From assembly GCF_001027285.1 (NCBI RefSeq), contig NZ_CP011509.1, forward strand, positions 11,680,501 to 11,744,500: a stretch of 64,000 bases of DNA, read 5' to 3'. The DNA is from Archangium gephyra (GTDB lineage Bacteria > Myxococcota > Myxococcia > Myxococcales > Myxococcaceae). The notes beneath the pieces are model-generated. The model ran no database searches. It worked only from the letters and a program-made list of their open reading frames with translations, and was not told the DNA's origin. Shown here one piece after another: positions 45,983 to 54,767 of this stretch (position 1 is its first letter; each line of letters starts with the position of its first letter). A program made the position numbers and the translations under genes.

Positions 45983-46351
45983 CTAGCCCTCGCCCAATAC
46001 CTTCTTCACGACGGCCAGCACGTCCTCGGCCCGGAAGGGCTTCACGATGAAGTCCGAGGCTCCCGCCTCGATGGCCTCCATCACCAGGCTCTCCTGGCCC
46101 AGCGCCGAGCACATGATGACGACCGCGTTGGCGTCATACTTGATGATCTCCCGCGTGGCCTCGATGCCGCTCTTGAACGGCATGACGATATCCATCGTGG
46201 TGAGATCCGGCTTCAGATCCTTGTACTTCTCCACGGCCTCCAGTCCGTTGGCCGCCTCTCCGACGACCTCGAAACCGCCGGACGCGAAGATGTCCTTGAT
46301 CATGTTGCGCATGAAGATGGCATCGTCGACGACCAGCACCCGCTTAGCCAT
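45983..46351 (-). CDS. difD: CheY-like response regulator (DifD)
   Basis: A 122-residue single-domain receiver with acidic pair Asp9/Asp10, phospho-acceptor Asp54 (TTMDIVMP), Ser82 in CSALG and Lys104 in FIVKPF. GGAG lies upstream of the ATG at 46351. It is the predicted output or phosphate sink of the Dif-type pathway. It sits between cheW and cheA, as in the dif operon. Confidence 0.92.
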   Translation of the reverse strand: MAKRVLVVDDAIFMRNMIKDIFASGGFEVVGEAANGLEAVEKYKDLKPDLTTMDIVMPFKSGIEATREIIKYDANAVVIMCSALGQESLVMEAIEAGASDFIVKPFRAEDVLAVVKKVLGEG

Positions 46352-46423
46352 GTGCAGCTCCGCCTCCGCTAAAGGCCCCGAGAGGGCCGCGGACACTACC
46401 ATCCGCCCATTTCAGGCGGCTAC

Positions 46424-46852
46424 TCACTTCTGTTGAGTCGCGGTGAAGAGTCCAACCACCGCGGAATCCAGTCCCTCTGGATCCAACACCGTCACCGCCA
46501 CGCCCTTCAAGCGAGCCACCCCGCGTACCGCCGGCACCGACTTGCCCGGAGCGGCGCTCACCCGCTCCACCGCCTCGATTCCATCCACATCCGTCACCAA
46601 CAGGCCGATGTCCCGCCGTCCCCGCTCCAACAACACCACCCGGCCCGGTGGGGTGGGCCCATCCGGCAGGCCCAACAACTGGCGCAGCTCCACCACCGTC
46701 ACCACCCGCCCGCGCAGGTTCATCACCCCCGTCACCGCCGCGGGCGCCCGAGGCACCCGCGTGAAGCGCTCCGGAGGCACCACCACTTCCTTCACCGCGG
46801 CCAGTGGCAGCCCGTAGCGCTCCTTCTCCACCCGGATGATGACATGCCGCAC
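46424..46852 (-). CDS. difC: CheW-like coupling protein (DifC)
   Basis: A 142-residue CheW domain protein with the usual VMNLRGRVVTVVELRQLLGLP and LLVTDVDGIEAVERV segments. It couples the receptor to CheA. The start is GTG and no clear ribosome binding site is visible. It lies 73 bp after the MCP gene, leaving no room for the difB gene found at this position in M. xanthus. Confidence 0.9.
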   Translation of the reverse strand: MRHVIIRVEKERYGLPLAAVKEVVVPPERFTRVPRAPAAVTGVMNLRGRVVTVVELRQLLGLPDGPTPPGRVVLLERGRRDIGLLVTDVDGIEAVERVSAAPGKSVPAVRGVARLKGVAVTVLDPEGLDSAVVGLFTATQQK

Positions 46853-46925
46853 AGAGACGACTTTCTATCAGCAAGTCAGGGGTTCGGGGAAATTCGTGGA
46901 GAAGAGGATTCCGGCTGGACGACAC

Positions 46926-48287
46926 TCAGGCGTTCAGGCGGAAGCTGCGCACCACGCTCTGCAGCTCGATGGAGAGGTTGGTCAGCTCGCTGGCCAGCGA
47001 GGTCATGCGCACCATGGCGTCCGACTGATCCTGGATGACGGCCTGGATGGCCTCGGTGGAGGCGGCGTTGTTGCGGGCCACCAGGGAGATCTCCTCGGTG
47101 GCGTTGACCATCTCCTGGCTGCCCTTGAGCTGCTCGCGGGCGCTCTCGGAGATGAGGTGCACCTTCTCGGCCACCTTGCGCACGGTGTCGGTGATGGCGC
47201 TCATGGAGCGGACGATGCCGGTGATGTCCTCACGGCCCTCGGCCAGCTCCTCGATGCCCTCCTTCATGGCGCTGACCACGGAGGTGGACTGGCCGGAGAT
47301 GTCGCGCGCCAGCCGGGAGATCTGCTCGGCGGAGCGGCCCGCGCTCTCGGCCAGCTTGCGCACCTCGTCGGCCACCACCGCGAAGCCACGGCCGTACTCG
47401 CCCGCGCGCGCCGCCTCGATGGTGGCGTTGAGCGCCAGCAGGTTCGTCTGCTGCGCCACCTGGGTGATGGCGTCGACGATCTTCGAAATCTCCTGCGTCT
47501 TCTCCCCGAAGGCGAACACCTGCTGGCTCGCGGCTTCAATCCGGTTGAAGACCTTCTTCACCTTCTCGCCGGCCAGGAGCGCGGCCTTGCTGCCGTTCTC
47601 GGCCGCGCTGCTCGTCTCGGCGGCGGTGCGGGCCGCGTCCTCGGCGCTCGCCGCGGTGCGCTGGATGCTGCCGGCCATCTCCGTAATCACCTTGGACGTC
47701 TTGCCGACGAGCTGCGACTGCGTCTCGGCGCCCTGGGCGATCTTGTCCATGGACAAGCCCACCTCTTCGTTGGTCGCGTTGACGTTCTCGGCCGAGCCCT
47801 GCAGGTCCTTGGCGGTGTCGGCCACGCTCTTGGCGGTGTCCTGGATCTTGCCCACCAGGTCGCGCAGGTTCTCCTGCATGCGGCGGATGGCCATGGCCAG
47901 CTCGTCGATCTCATCGCGGCGCAGGGCGCGCGGCGGCTCGACGACGAGCGGCTTGGACAGGTCGCCCTGGGAGATCTCGAAGGCCGAGCGCGACAGCACG
48001 CGCACGCGCGTCACGCGCGCCAGGTAGCGCGGGAGGATGAGCGCCAGCCCGAGCGTGATGCCCAGCGCCATGCCGATGCGCCAGTAGAAGTCCAGCAGCG
48101 TCTCGGAGATGAGGAGCGCCGCCGTCAGCACGCAGCCCATCATCAGATAGCCGGTGAGGATCTTCAGCTGCAGGGAGACCTCGTGCCCCCCCGTGCCGGG
48201 CTGCTCGACAGTACGCAGCAGCCGCTGCACGGGATCACGGCGGGGAGTGAGGCCTGGGGATGGATCGTCGCGGAGAGGGCGGCGCAC
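46926..48287 (-). CDS. difA: Methyl-accepting chemotaxis protein without a periplasmic sensor (DifA-like)
   Basis: A 453-residue receptor. Two helices (43-61 and 70-88) are separated by only about 8 residues, so there is practically no periplasmic domain. HAMP follows (about 88-140), then a long signalling coiled coil with the hairpin tip near [31 protein letters not shown]. xanthus DifA likewise has almost no periplasmic part and receives signals from pili through its N-terminal region. GTG start with a weak ribosome binding site. First of the five Dif-type genes and 41 bp after thiL. Confidence 0.88.
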   Translation of the reverse strand: MRRPLRDDPSPGLTPRRDPVQRLLRTVEQPGTGGHEVSLQLKILTGYLMMGCVLTAALLISETLLDFYWRIGMALGITLGLALILPRYLARVTRVRVLSRSAFEISQGDLSKPLVVEPPRALRRDEIDELAMAIRRMQENLRDLVGKIQDTAKSVADTAKDLQGSAENVNATNEEVGLSMDKIAQGAETQSQLVGKTSKVITEMAGSIQRTAASAEDAARTAAETSSAAENGSKAALLAGEKVKKVFNRIEAASQQVFAFGEKTQEISKIVDAITQVAQQTNLLALNATIEAARAGEYGRGFAVVADEVRKLAESAGRSAEQISRLARDISGQSTSVVSAMKEGIEELAEGREDITGIVRSMSAITDTVRKVAEKVHLISESAREQLKGSQEMVNATEEISLVARNNAASTEAIQAVIQDQSDAMVRMTSLASELTNLSIELQSVVRSFRLNA

Positions 48288-48328
48288 GGTTTCGCTTTTC
48301 CGAGGAACTGCGACAGCGGTGTAAGGGT

Positions 48329-49324
48329 TTAGCCCTCTCGTCCGGAACGGTCAATCCGCCGGCCTCCTCGGAAGTGGTCGAAGCCAGCGGGCAAGCGCAG
48401 GCTTCGCCCGGATGCGTCACGGATGTGTCCCGGCTCGCCCCGGGTGAGCCGGCCGATGCGGGTGACGGGCACTTCCCCTCGGAGACAGGCCCGCTCGAAG
48501 GCGGGGGTGCGCTCAGGTGGGACGGCGAGGAGGAGCTCGTAGTCCTCGCCTCCCGCGAGTGCTCCCTCGGTCCCCAGGGCGGCACGGACGGCCCGGGAGA
48601 GGGGTAGGCGCTCGAGCTCCAGCTCGGCACTCACCCGCGAGGCGGTGCACAGGTGCCCGAGGTCCTGCGCGAGGCCATCGGAGACGTCCAGCCCCGCCGA
48701 GACGAAGCGCGCGGCGAGCCGGCCCAGCCCCACTCTCGGCACCGGGCGCTTCTGGCGGAGGATGGCGGTGGAGCGGCGCACGCCGGACAGGAGCTGCTGG
48801 AGGCCCAGCCGCGCATCTCCGAGGGTGCCCGAGATGTACAGCACGTCCCCGGGCCGGCCTCCCGCGCGGGTGATGGGCGCGGTGCCCGGGAGGAGCTCTC
48901 CGGCCACGGTGAGGGTGATGGACAGCTCGCGCGCGGAGGTGAAGTTGCCGCCCACCAGCGCGATGGTGTGCTCGCGGGCCAGTGCGCTCATGCCCCTCGC
49001 GATGCCGGCGAGCTCGCGGCGCGGGAAGTCCCGGGGCAGCGCCAGCGCGCAGACGAACCAGCGGGGTATGGCGCCCATGGAAGCGAGGTCCGAGAGGTTC
49101 ACCGCCAGCGCCTTGTGGCCGATGTCCTCCGGGGAGAACCAGGCCCGCTTGAAGTGCACGTCCTCCACCACCGCGTCCGTGGTGATGCACTGCGCGCCCT
49201 TCGACGGGGCGAGCACCGCGCAGTCATCTCCCGGGCCCACCGGGACTCGCGCCCGCGGGAAGTGGGAGAGGAAGAGGTCGATGAGGGAGAATTCGCCCGT
49301 GGCCTGTGTACCCTTGGTCCTCAC
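48329..49324 (-). CDS. thiL: Thiamine-monophosphate kinase
   Basis: A 331-residue ThiL enzyme that phosphorylates thiamine monophosphate to the diphosphate cofactor. Motifs: [70 protein letters not shown]-type [12 protein letters not shown] and GGEDYELLL. The start is GTG. It runs into the Dif-type operon with a 41-bp gap. Confidence 0.93.
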   Translation of the reverse strand: MRTKGTQATGEFSLIDLFLSHFPRARVPVGPGDDCAVLAPSKGAQCITTDAVVEDVHFKRAWFSPEDIGHKALAVNLSDLASMGAIPRWFVCALALPRDFPRRELAGIARGMSALAREHTIALVGGNFTSARELSITLTVAGELLPGTAPITRAGGRPGDVLYISGTLGDARLGLQQLLSGVRRSTAILRQKRPVPRVGLGRLAARFVSAGLDVSDGLAQDLGHLCTASRVSAELELERLPLSRAVRAALGTEGALAGGEDYELLLAVPPERTPAFERACLRGEVPVTRIGRLTRGEPGHIRDASGRSLRLPAGFDHFRGGRRIDRSGREG

Positions 49325-49374
49325 GGGACGCAGGGTAGACCCTCACCCCGGCCCGCTCCCAGGAGAGTGTGGAT

Positions 49375-49392
49375 CCAGACAATTTCGTCTGG
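49375..49392 (-). terminator. Short hairpin after the toxin-partner gene
   Basis: CCAGAC and GTCTGG form a 6-bp stem with loop AATTTC about 40 bp after the stop at 49430. The spacer 49325-49429 also contains a decayed CCCTCACCCCGGCCC repeat. No T-run follows. Confidence 0.3.
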
Positions 49393-49429
49393 CGGAGCGT
49401 GCACAGCAGTTCCAGTCCAGGGGTGAAGC

Positions 49430-49900
49430 TCAGGCTTCCTCATCGGGCAGGAGGGCAAGGAGCAACTCGTCATCCGGGCCGAGCGGGCGCCAGCCGGGAG
49501 GCGGTGGCGAGGCGAGGAGCGCATCACCGACCTGCTCGACGCGCTTCTCATGGGTTTCCGGGGTATAGGTACTCCAACGGGCGAGTGCATGAGCGACATC
49601 GAAGCGATTGGCATCATCCAGCACGGCCGGCCAGCCGTTCGGGAGATGCGCGGAGAGCTCGCGCACGAGCTGTCCGCGCACCAGGCGTGTGAGCCGATGG
49701 CTCCGCTCCGCTTCGGCCACCAGACCGCTAAACACCTGCACCGCGTTGATGTCGTTCTCGCCAAGCGCCTCGGCCAGTGCCCCTAGCGAGGCGGTGGGCC
49801 GGGCTTCGGCAAAGGCCGTGAGGGACTCGTAACCCCGCTCGCGGACCCGCTCATACAGCCGCACCTTCCAATGGCCATCCCAGGATCGTCCGTCGCTCAT
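49430..49900 (-). CDS. Probable immunity protein for the adjacent SitA-like toxin
   Basis: A 156-residue soluble protein starting MSDGRSWDGHWKVRLYERVRERGYESLTAFAEARP. Its ATG overlaps the stop of the upstream lipoprotein (ATGA), the usual geometry of Sit toxin-immunity pairs. It is helical and acidic toward the C-terminus. It lacks the double-CxxCG zinc motif of some SitI families. Immunity is inferred from position. Confidence 0.65.
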   Translation of the reverse strand: MSDGRSWDGHWKVRLYERVRERGYESLTAFAEARPTASLGALAEALGENDINAVQVFSGLVAEAERSHRLTRLVRGQLVRELSAHLPNGWPAVLDDANRFDVAHALARWSTYTPETHEKRVEQVGDALLASPPPPGWRPLGPDDELLLALLPDEEA

Positions 49901-51342
49901 CGTCCGCTGCAGGAGGTGAAGGTCACCGGAATACCGTAATCCTTCATGTACTCCGCGACGACCTTTAGAATCTCGCGCGGCGTCAGCATCTGGCCCGCCC
50001 GGGTCTCGGCCTTTTGTAGCGCCTTCATGATCATCTGGTTCCATTCTCCGGGCCATGTGCGGCCCAGGCGCCAGTTGCCGCCGCCATGGATGGCCTGGTG
50101 GCTTGCCTGCTCCAGCCCGACGCAGAACTGGTCGATCCTCATGTCCCCCGTGAAGCCGCGCTGCTCGAACCACTCGCGGAACTCTTGCGGCAGGACGTGG
50201 TGCCGCGGTGGCGCGGCCATGCCCGCTCCCGTTCTTCCGGTCTCGCGCATGGCCCCCACCTCGGGTCCGTCTCCCAGCGCCTCGCGTACGCCCCGGGGTA
50301 GGTCCCGCTTCGCTTCGGACATCAGCACCTGCCCGGCGTGAATCCGGACGGCGGCGCTGACGGCGGGTAGGGAGATGACACCCGCCTGCACCAGCCGGCG
50401 CATCATCTCCACCCACTCTGCGGAGATGACCATCCGCGTCCCCATCATCACGCCGTCGGACCCCACTAGGAGGCCCACGCCGAGCGTGGCGGAGGTGGCT
50501 GGCCCCCACATCCGCGGCAGTGCCATCTTCATCACCGAGGCCGAGGCGAGCGACTCGATGAGCTCCTTCACCAGCAGTATCTTCTGGAGATTCTCCCCCG
50601 ACCTGAGCGCGCGCTCCCGGGTCGCGGCGAACTCACGGGTGAAGTGGCCAATGAGTCCGGGGAGGTCGGCGGCGGCAGCTTCGACCTGCACCGTCTCCAG
50701 GGAGGCGAGCGCCGTCATGGCTGGCTCGAGCATCGTCCGCAGATGGTCCATCTCCCCAGCCAGCCGCTCCACGCTGTAGGAGGGGCACTGAGTGAGCACG
50801 ACGTCGGCGAGGTGGAGGAAGTCCAGCCAGACGGAGAGCAGGAGGGAGCCCAACAGGGCGGATTGGAGCCGGGGGCCACCCAAACGCAGCAGGGCCAGTT
50901 GCATGTCCGGGTCCTCCATTTCCGAGGCCATGGCGGACAGGTGGGAGACCGTGACGAGCCCGGTCTCCACCCAGCGCAGTTGCTGGCTGGCATGGTCCAC
51001 GAAGGGGACGAACACGCGGCGATAATGGCCGGCCAGGCCCCGGCTGCTCCTGAGCCGGGAGAGCTCCGAGGAGATGCGGCGGGTAGAGCCGGACACCTCG
51101 CCAAGGGCTCCGATAAACGCCAGGTGGGCCGCCATGGAGCTACGCCGCGCGGGCTCCGCGGCATCACCGGCAGGTGCGCTCCCCACGGCGCCCCCAACGC
51201 TGCCCGGGCTCGCCACCGTTACCACCGCCCCGTGCCGCGAGTAGCGCAGGTGCGTGCCCTGGCCGGCCGGTGGTGTCAACGATACGCACCCCGTGGACAG
51301 CAGGGCCAGGGCGAGCCACACCATCCACTGGCGAGTCCTCAT
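49897..51342 (-). CDS. SitA-like polymorphic toxin lipoprotein (TIGR02269/DUF2380 type)
   Basis: A 481-residue lipoprotein (lipobox LSTGC, Cys19). The middle is long and helical. The C-terminal 95 residues have the DUF2380 pattern PPRHHVLPQEFREWFEQRGF, RIDQFCVGLE, HQAIHGGGNWR and EWNQMI, His-rich motifs like those of HNH/His-Me-finger nuclease toxins. In M. xanthus, SitA lipoproteins are passed between cells by TraA/B outer-membrane exchange and kill non-kin. This gene plus the coupled partner fits that role. Its specific subclass and activity are inferred. Confidence 0.8.
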   Translation of the reverse strand: MRTRQWMVWLALALLSTGCVSLTPPAGQGTHLRYSRHGAVVTVASPGSVGGAVGSAPAGDAAEPARRSSMAAHLAFIGALGEVSGSTRRISSELSRLRSSRGLAGHYRRVFVPFVDHASQQLRWVETGLVTVSHLSAMASEMEDPDMQLALLRLGGPRLQSALLGSLLLSVWLDFLHLADVVLTQCPSYSVERLAGEMDHLRTMLEPAMTALASLETVQVEAAAADLPGLIGHFTREFAATRERALRSGENLQKILLVKELIESLASASVMKMALPRMWGPATSATLGVGLLVGSDGVMMGTRMVISAEWVEMMRRLVQAGVISLPAVSAAVRIHAGQVLMSEAKRDLPRGVREALGDGPEVGAMRETGRTGAGMAAPPRHHVLPQEFREWFEQRGFTGDMRIDQFCVGLEQASHQAIHGGGNWRLGRTWPGEWNQMIMKALQKAETRAGQMLTPREILKVVAEYMKDYGIPVTFTSCSGR

Positions 51343-51399
51343 CGTTCGCGTCTCCTGGAAGGCGAGCCAGGGGGCTCCTCGGCTTCAACCCGGGATGCG

Positions 51400-51440
51400 A
51401 GATACCCTCACCCCGTCCCTCTCCCGGAGGGCGAGGGGTT
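51400..51440. repeat. Intergenic palindromic element, solo copy
   Basis: GATACCCTCACCCCGTCCC and CTCTCCCGGAGGGCGAGGGG, with GCTTCAACCCGG a few bases before it, match one half of the composite elements at 57725 and 62265 (reverse orientation). It lies in the 145-bp gap between the SitA-like gene and the PocR kinase. Confidence 0.75.
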
Positions 51441-51487
51441 TTTGACGGGGTGCTGGCAGGGGGGGACGGGCTCGCGGTGGCCGGCGC

Positions 51488-52984
51488 TCAGAAGCGCTCG
51501 GGATCCGTGTCGATCGGCGGCGGGATGTACGCCGGACCCTGCCCCGACAGCGGCGGCTCCTTGGGCAACACCACCCGGAAGCACGAGCCCTGACCCACCT
51601 CGCTCGTCACCGACACCTGCCCGCCGTGCCCTTCCACGTAGCTCTTCACGATGGCGAGCCCCAACCCCGCTCCGCCGTACTCGCGCGTCGGGCTGTCGTC
51701 CACCTGGTAGAAGCTCTGGAAGATGCGCTCGCGCTGGTCCAGCGGAATGCCCACCCCCGTGTCCTCCACCTCGATGCGGTAGCCCTCCACGCCCAGGTCC
51801 TTCTGCTGGCCGTGCGCCGACAACCGCACCTCCACGTGTCCACCGCCCGGCGTGAACTTCACCGCGTTGGCCAGCAGGTTCACCACCACCTGACTCAGCT
51901 TCTCCCGGTCCGCCACCACCCTCGGCTGCGCGGCCTCCGGCAGCTGCACCTTCACCGTCAGGCCCTTGCGCTGCGCCTGCGGCATCACGCTCGTCAGCGA
52001 GCTCTCCACCAGCTCCTGCACGTCCACCCACTCGAAGGCGAGCCGCACCTTGCCCGCCTCGATTTGACTCATGTCCAGGATGGAGGAGATGAGCTTGAGC
52101 AGCGTGTTGCCCTTCTCGATGATGGTGCGCACGAACTGCATCTGCTCCGGATTCAGCCCGCCCACCAGCCCCTCGGCCAGCATCTCCGAGTAGCCGATGA
52201 TGGACGACAGCGGCGTGCGCAGCTCGTGGCTCACCGTCCCCAGGAAGCTCGACTTGATGCGGTCCGCCTCCTTCAGCCGCTGGTTGAGCCGCATCAACTG
52301 CGCGTTCTGCGCCTCCAGGTCGCGCTGCGTCTCCAGCATCGCCTCGAGGTGCAGTTGCCCCGTCAGGTACGACTTCTGACCGGCCGCCAGCAGCGCCGCC
52401 AGCACCTGGGCCACGTGCGCCAGCATCTTCGCCACCCGGTGCTCGGACTGCCGCCCCATGTGCGCCAGCAGCTCGCGCGCCCGATCCAGGTCCAGCCCCT
52501 CCAACTCGGCCAGCGACGCCGGCACGTCCGTCAGCTCCTCCGGCGCGAACGGGCCGAACACCACCCGCCCCAGGAAGTCCCCTTCCCACTGCACCGGCAT
52601 CACCACGTAGCGCAGGCCGGTGAAGCACGGCTGCCCCAGCAGCTCGCCCCCCAACGGGCTCGTCCCGGGGAGCACCTGCGCGCCCTGCGTGGGCGTCAGC
52701 GGCCCCTCGTTCAACCGCGCCACCAGCGCCGTGCAGCGCGCGCGGCCCTGCGCCGTGGTGTTCACGAAGCCGCAGAAGTCCCCGTTGCCGCCCTTGGCAT
52801 CCGCCAGCGTCCGGCCCCGCTCGTCCAGCACCCGGATGCCCACCCGGAACAGCTCCCCGAGGCTCTCCACCACGTCCCCGAAGCTGAGCGGATCCAGCAT
52901 GTCCACCAGCGAGGCCTTCCGCTGGAGCACCGAGCCGGCGTGCTCTGGCGCGCTGCCCGCGGCGCCTGGTTTGTCGGCGCTCAT
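51488..52984 (-). CDS. PocR-domain sensor histidine kinase
   Basis: A 498-residue cytoplasmic kinase with a PocR-type ligand-binding domain (about 30-185, with FCGFVNTTAQGRARC), a coiled linker (AMLETQRDLEAQNAQLMRL), HisKA with SHELRTPLSSIIGYSEML (His about 252) and HATPase motifs NLLANAVKFTP, DTGVGIP and GAGLGLAIVKS. Its ATG overlaps the stop of the MglA-like GTPase gene by 4 nt, so both are made together. No response regulator is adjacent. Confidence 0.9.
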   Translation of the reverse strand: MSADKPGAAGSAPEHAGSVLQRKASLVDMLDPLSFGDVVESLGELFRVGIRVLDERGRTLADAKGGNGDFCGFVNTTAQGRARCTALVARLNEGPLTPTQGAQVLPGTSPLGGELLGQPCFTGLRYVVMPVQWEGDFLGRVVFGPFAPEELTDVPASLAELEGLDLDRARELLAHMGRQSEHRVAKMLAHVAQVLAALLAAGQKSYLTGQLHLEAMLETQRDLEAQNAQLMRLNQRLKEADRIKSSFLGTVSHELRTPLSSIIGYSEMLAEGLVGGLNPEQMQFVRTIIEKGNTLLKLISSILDMSQIEAGKVRLAFEWVDVQELVESSLTSVMPQAQRKGLTVKVQLPEAAQPRVVADREKLSQVVVNLLANAVKFTPGGGHVEVRLSAHGQQKDLGVEGYRIEVEDTGVGIPLDQRERIFQSFYQVDDSPTREYGGAGLGLAIVKSYVEGHGGQVSVTSEVGQGSCFRVVLPKEPPLSGQGPAYIPPPIDTDPERF

Positions 52985-53685
52985 CGCGGCCTCCCGGGTA
53001 GAGACGGATACTGGGACTCCAGGCCGGTGCCCGTCAGGTCCATCTGCTGAAAGATGTGGGTGAGGAACTCCTTCTCCGTCAGGCCGATGTTGCGCGACAG
53101 CCTCGCGCGCTCGTCCAGGTTGCGCCACGCCGATTGCAGCAGCGCGTGCAGCGTCTCCATCACGCCCTCTCCCCGGAGGGCCACCGCCCCCACCACCGGC
53201 TCCCCACCCTTCTTGCGTGCCTCCTCCAGCTCCGCGTCCGTCTGCGCGTCCGGCAGGTCGCGCTTGTTGAACTGGATGACCACCGGCACCTGTGTCGCGT
53301 CCAGACCGATCTCCCTCATGTTGGCCCGGAGCTTGCGCCAGTAGGCGTTGTTCTCCGCGGAGGCGCTGCGGCGGCTGTCGGCGATGAAGGCCACCGCATC
53401 CGCGTTCTGCAGCACCACGCGCCGCGTGGCGTCATGCACCACCTGTCCCGGCACGGTGAAGAGCTTGAGCTTCACCTTGAAGCCCGAGCTGCTGGTGAAG
53501 AACACCGGAAGCAGATCGAAGAAGAGCGTACGATCCTCGTGCGTCTCCACGCTGAGCAACCGGCCGCGAGCCTCCGGCCGGGCCCGCGCGTGGATGGCAC
53601 GCAGGTTCGTCGTCTTCCCACTCAGCCCTGGGCCGTAGTAGACGATCTTCAGGGTGAGTTCGCGCTGGGCGTGGTTGAGTTGCAC
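52981..53685 (-). CDS. MglA-like small GTPase
   Basis: A 234-residue Ras-like GTPase with P-loop GPGLSGKTT (residues 18-26), G3 TVPGQ and G4 NKRD. The N-terminus (ELTLKIVYYGPGLSGKTTNL) and DRTLFFDLLP match MglA, the polarity GTPase of myxobacterial motility. It has 35-40 extra C-terminal residues beyond MglA (LTEKEFLTHIFQQMDLTG). Coupled to a histidine kinase, it may link a cytoplasmic signal to polarity, but it is a paralogue and not mglA itself, as no mglB is present. Confidence 0.85.
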   Translation of the reverse strand: MQLNHAQRELTLKIVYYGPGLSGKTTNLRAIHARARPEARGRLLSVETHEDRTLFFDLLPVFFTSSSGFKVKLKLFTVPGQVVHDATRRVVLQNADAVAFIADSRRSASAENNAYWRKLRANMREIGLDATQVPVVIQFNKRDLPDAQTDAELEEARKKGGEPVVGAVALRGEGVMETLHALLQSAWRNLDERARLSRNIGLTEKEFLTHIFQQMDLTGTGLESQYPSLPGRPR

Positions 53686-53743
53686 GTGCGGAGCTCAGGC
53701 TGCCGAGAGGGAGGGGGAAGGGTGGGCCAACCCGCCCCAGGCG

Positions 53744-53771
53744 GACGGTTTTTTATAGTGAAAGGTGTTCA
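53744..53771 (-). promoter_or_regulatory. Candidate promoter of the GTPase-kinase operon
   Basis: Reading the minus strand, TTCAAT and TATAAA are separated by 16 bp in the 285-bp divergent spacer 53686-53970. The AT-rich patch stands out from its GC-rich surroundings. No other regulatory site is evident in this spacer. Confidence 0.35.
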
Positions 53772-53970
53772 GCATTGAAAGCCGCCCCCCACCATACCCG
53801 TGCGAAAACCCCCGGATGAGGCGGGAGCGGGCGGCCTTGGAATGCCGGGAGCCCATGCGCAGTTTGGAAAAGTCCGGCTCTCCCTTATAGGGGGAAATGT
53901 GCGCCGCACCCAGAGCGTGCATGGGCACCGGTGAAGCGGTTAGGATCATAGCGCAATGGAGGAGCAAGGC

Positions 53971-54507
53971 ATGACGATGAAGCGGGTGGACCCGGGCGTG
54001 GAGGTGGCCGCAATGCCAGTGCCGGACATGGCCAACCTGCCCAACGACCTGGCGCCGGCGGTGAAGTTTTCCGTCCCGACCGATGAGGACATGGCGTCCG
54101 TGGCCGCCCTGCGCTCCAGCTCGGAGCCCTGGAAGAGCCGCGGAGAGACGATGGAGGAGAGCCTCAAGGCGTTGACGGCGCTCAAGCCCTTCATCCACGT
54201 GGCCAAGGTGCAGAACCAGGTGGTGGGCTATGTGACGGTGGAGCGGGACGGTCCGGTACCCGGCGCCGCCTACATGCGCAACATCGTGATTCGGCCGGAG
54301 CTGCGCCGGCGCGGCCTGGGCCAGGCGGTGCTCAACCAGGCGCTCCAGGTGGCGCGGGACATGTTCCGCAAGACGATTGCCTTGCGCGTGGACCCGGCCA
54401 ACGCCCCGGCGGTGAGCTTCTACCGCAACGCGGGCTTCACCACCGTGGCCACGGTGGTGTCCAAGAAGTCCGGCAAGTTGCGCCTCCTCATGTCTCGCGA
54501 GCTGTGA
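53971..54507 (+). CDS. GNAT-family N-acetyltransferase
   Basis: A 178-residue acetyltransferase with the acetyl-CoA motif RPELRRRGLGQAVLNQAL and the C-terminal NAPAVSFYRNAGF strand-helix typical of GNAT enzymes. The ATG at 53971, 6 nt after GGAG, is preferred over one five codons earlier that overlaps the ribosome binding site. The substrate is unknown. It is followed by a strong terminator and stands alone. Confidence 0.85.
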   Translation: MTMKRVDPGVEVAAMPVPDMANLPNDLAPAVKFSVPTDEDMASVAALRSSSEPWKSRGETMEESLKALTALKPFIHVAKVQNQVVGYVTVERDGPVPGAAYMRNIVIRPELRRRGLGQAVLNQALQVARDMFRKTIALRVDPANAPAVSFYRNAGFTTVATVVSKKSGKLRLLMSREL

Positions 54508-54576
54508 GCTGAGGAGCCCGGGGTGGGAAGAGCGGCCGCCTCCTCCAGGGCCGCCACCTCCCACTCCTGAAAGTGA

Positions 54577-54621
54577 AAGCGCCCGGCCTGGACCCTCCCC
54601 GAGGGCCCGAGCCGGGCGCTT
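54577..54621 (+). terminator. Terminator of the acetyltransferase gene
   Basis: AAGCGCCCGGC (54577-54587) and GCCGGGCGCTT (54611-54621) form a perfect 11-bp stem with an inner CCCTC/GAGGG hairpin, 70 bp after the stop. CCTTATA follows. Confidence 0.75.
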
Positions 54622-54767
54622 CCTTATAGGCCGTCCCCCTGCCCGCCCCCGGGCCAGGCGGCACGCCGGCCGCCCTCTTTCCAGAATTCGTGGCAATTCG
54701 CGGCTATGCTGCACCCGCTCTCCTGGGGCCGGTCTGGCCCCGGGGCTGGAAGAAGGATGAGCCGGGC

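Noticed and set aside
53715-53756. CCGCC/GGCGG stem followed by T6 as a plus-strand terminator
   Set aside because: No plus-strand gene ends there. The T-run is better explained as the AT-rich -10 region of the divergent GTPase promoter.
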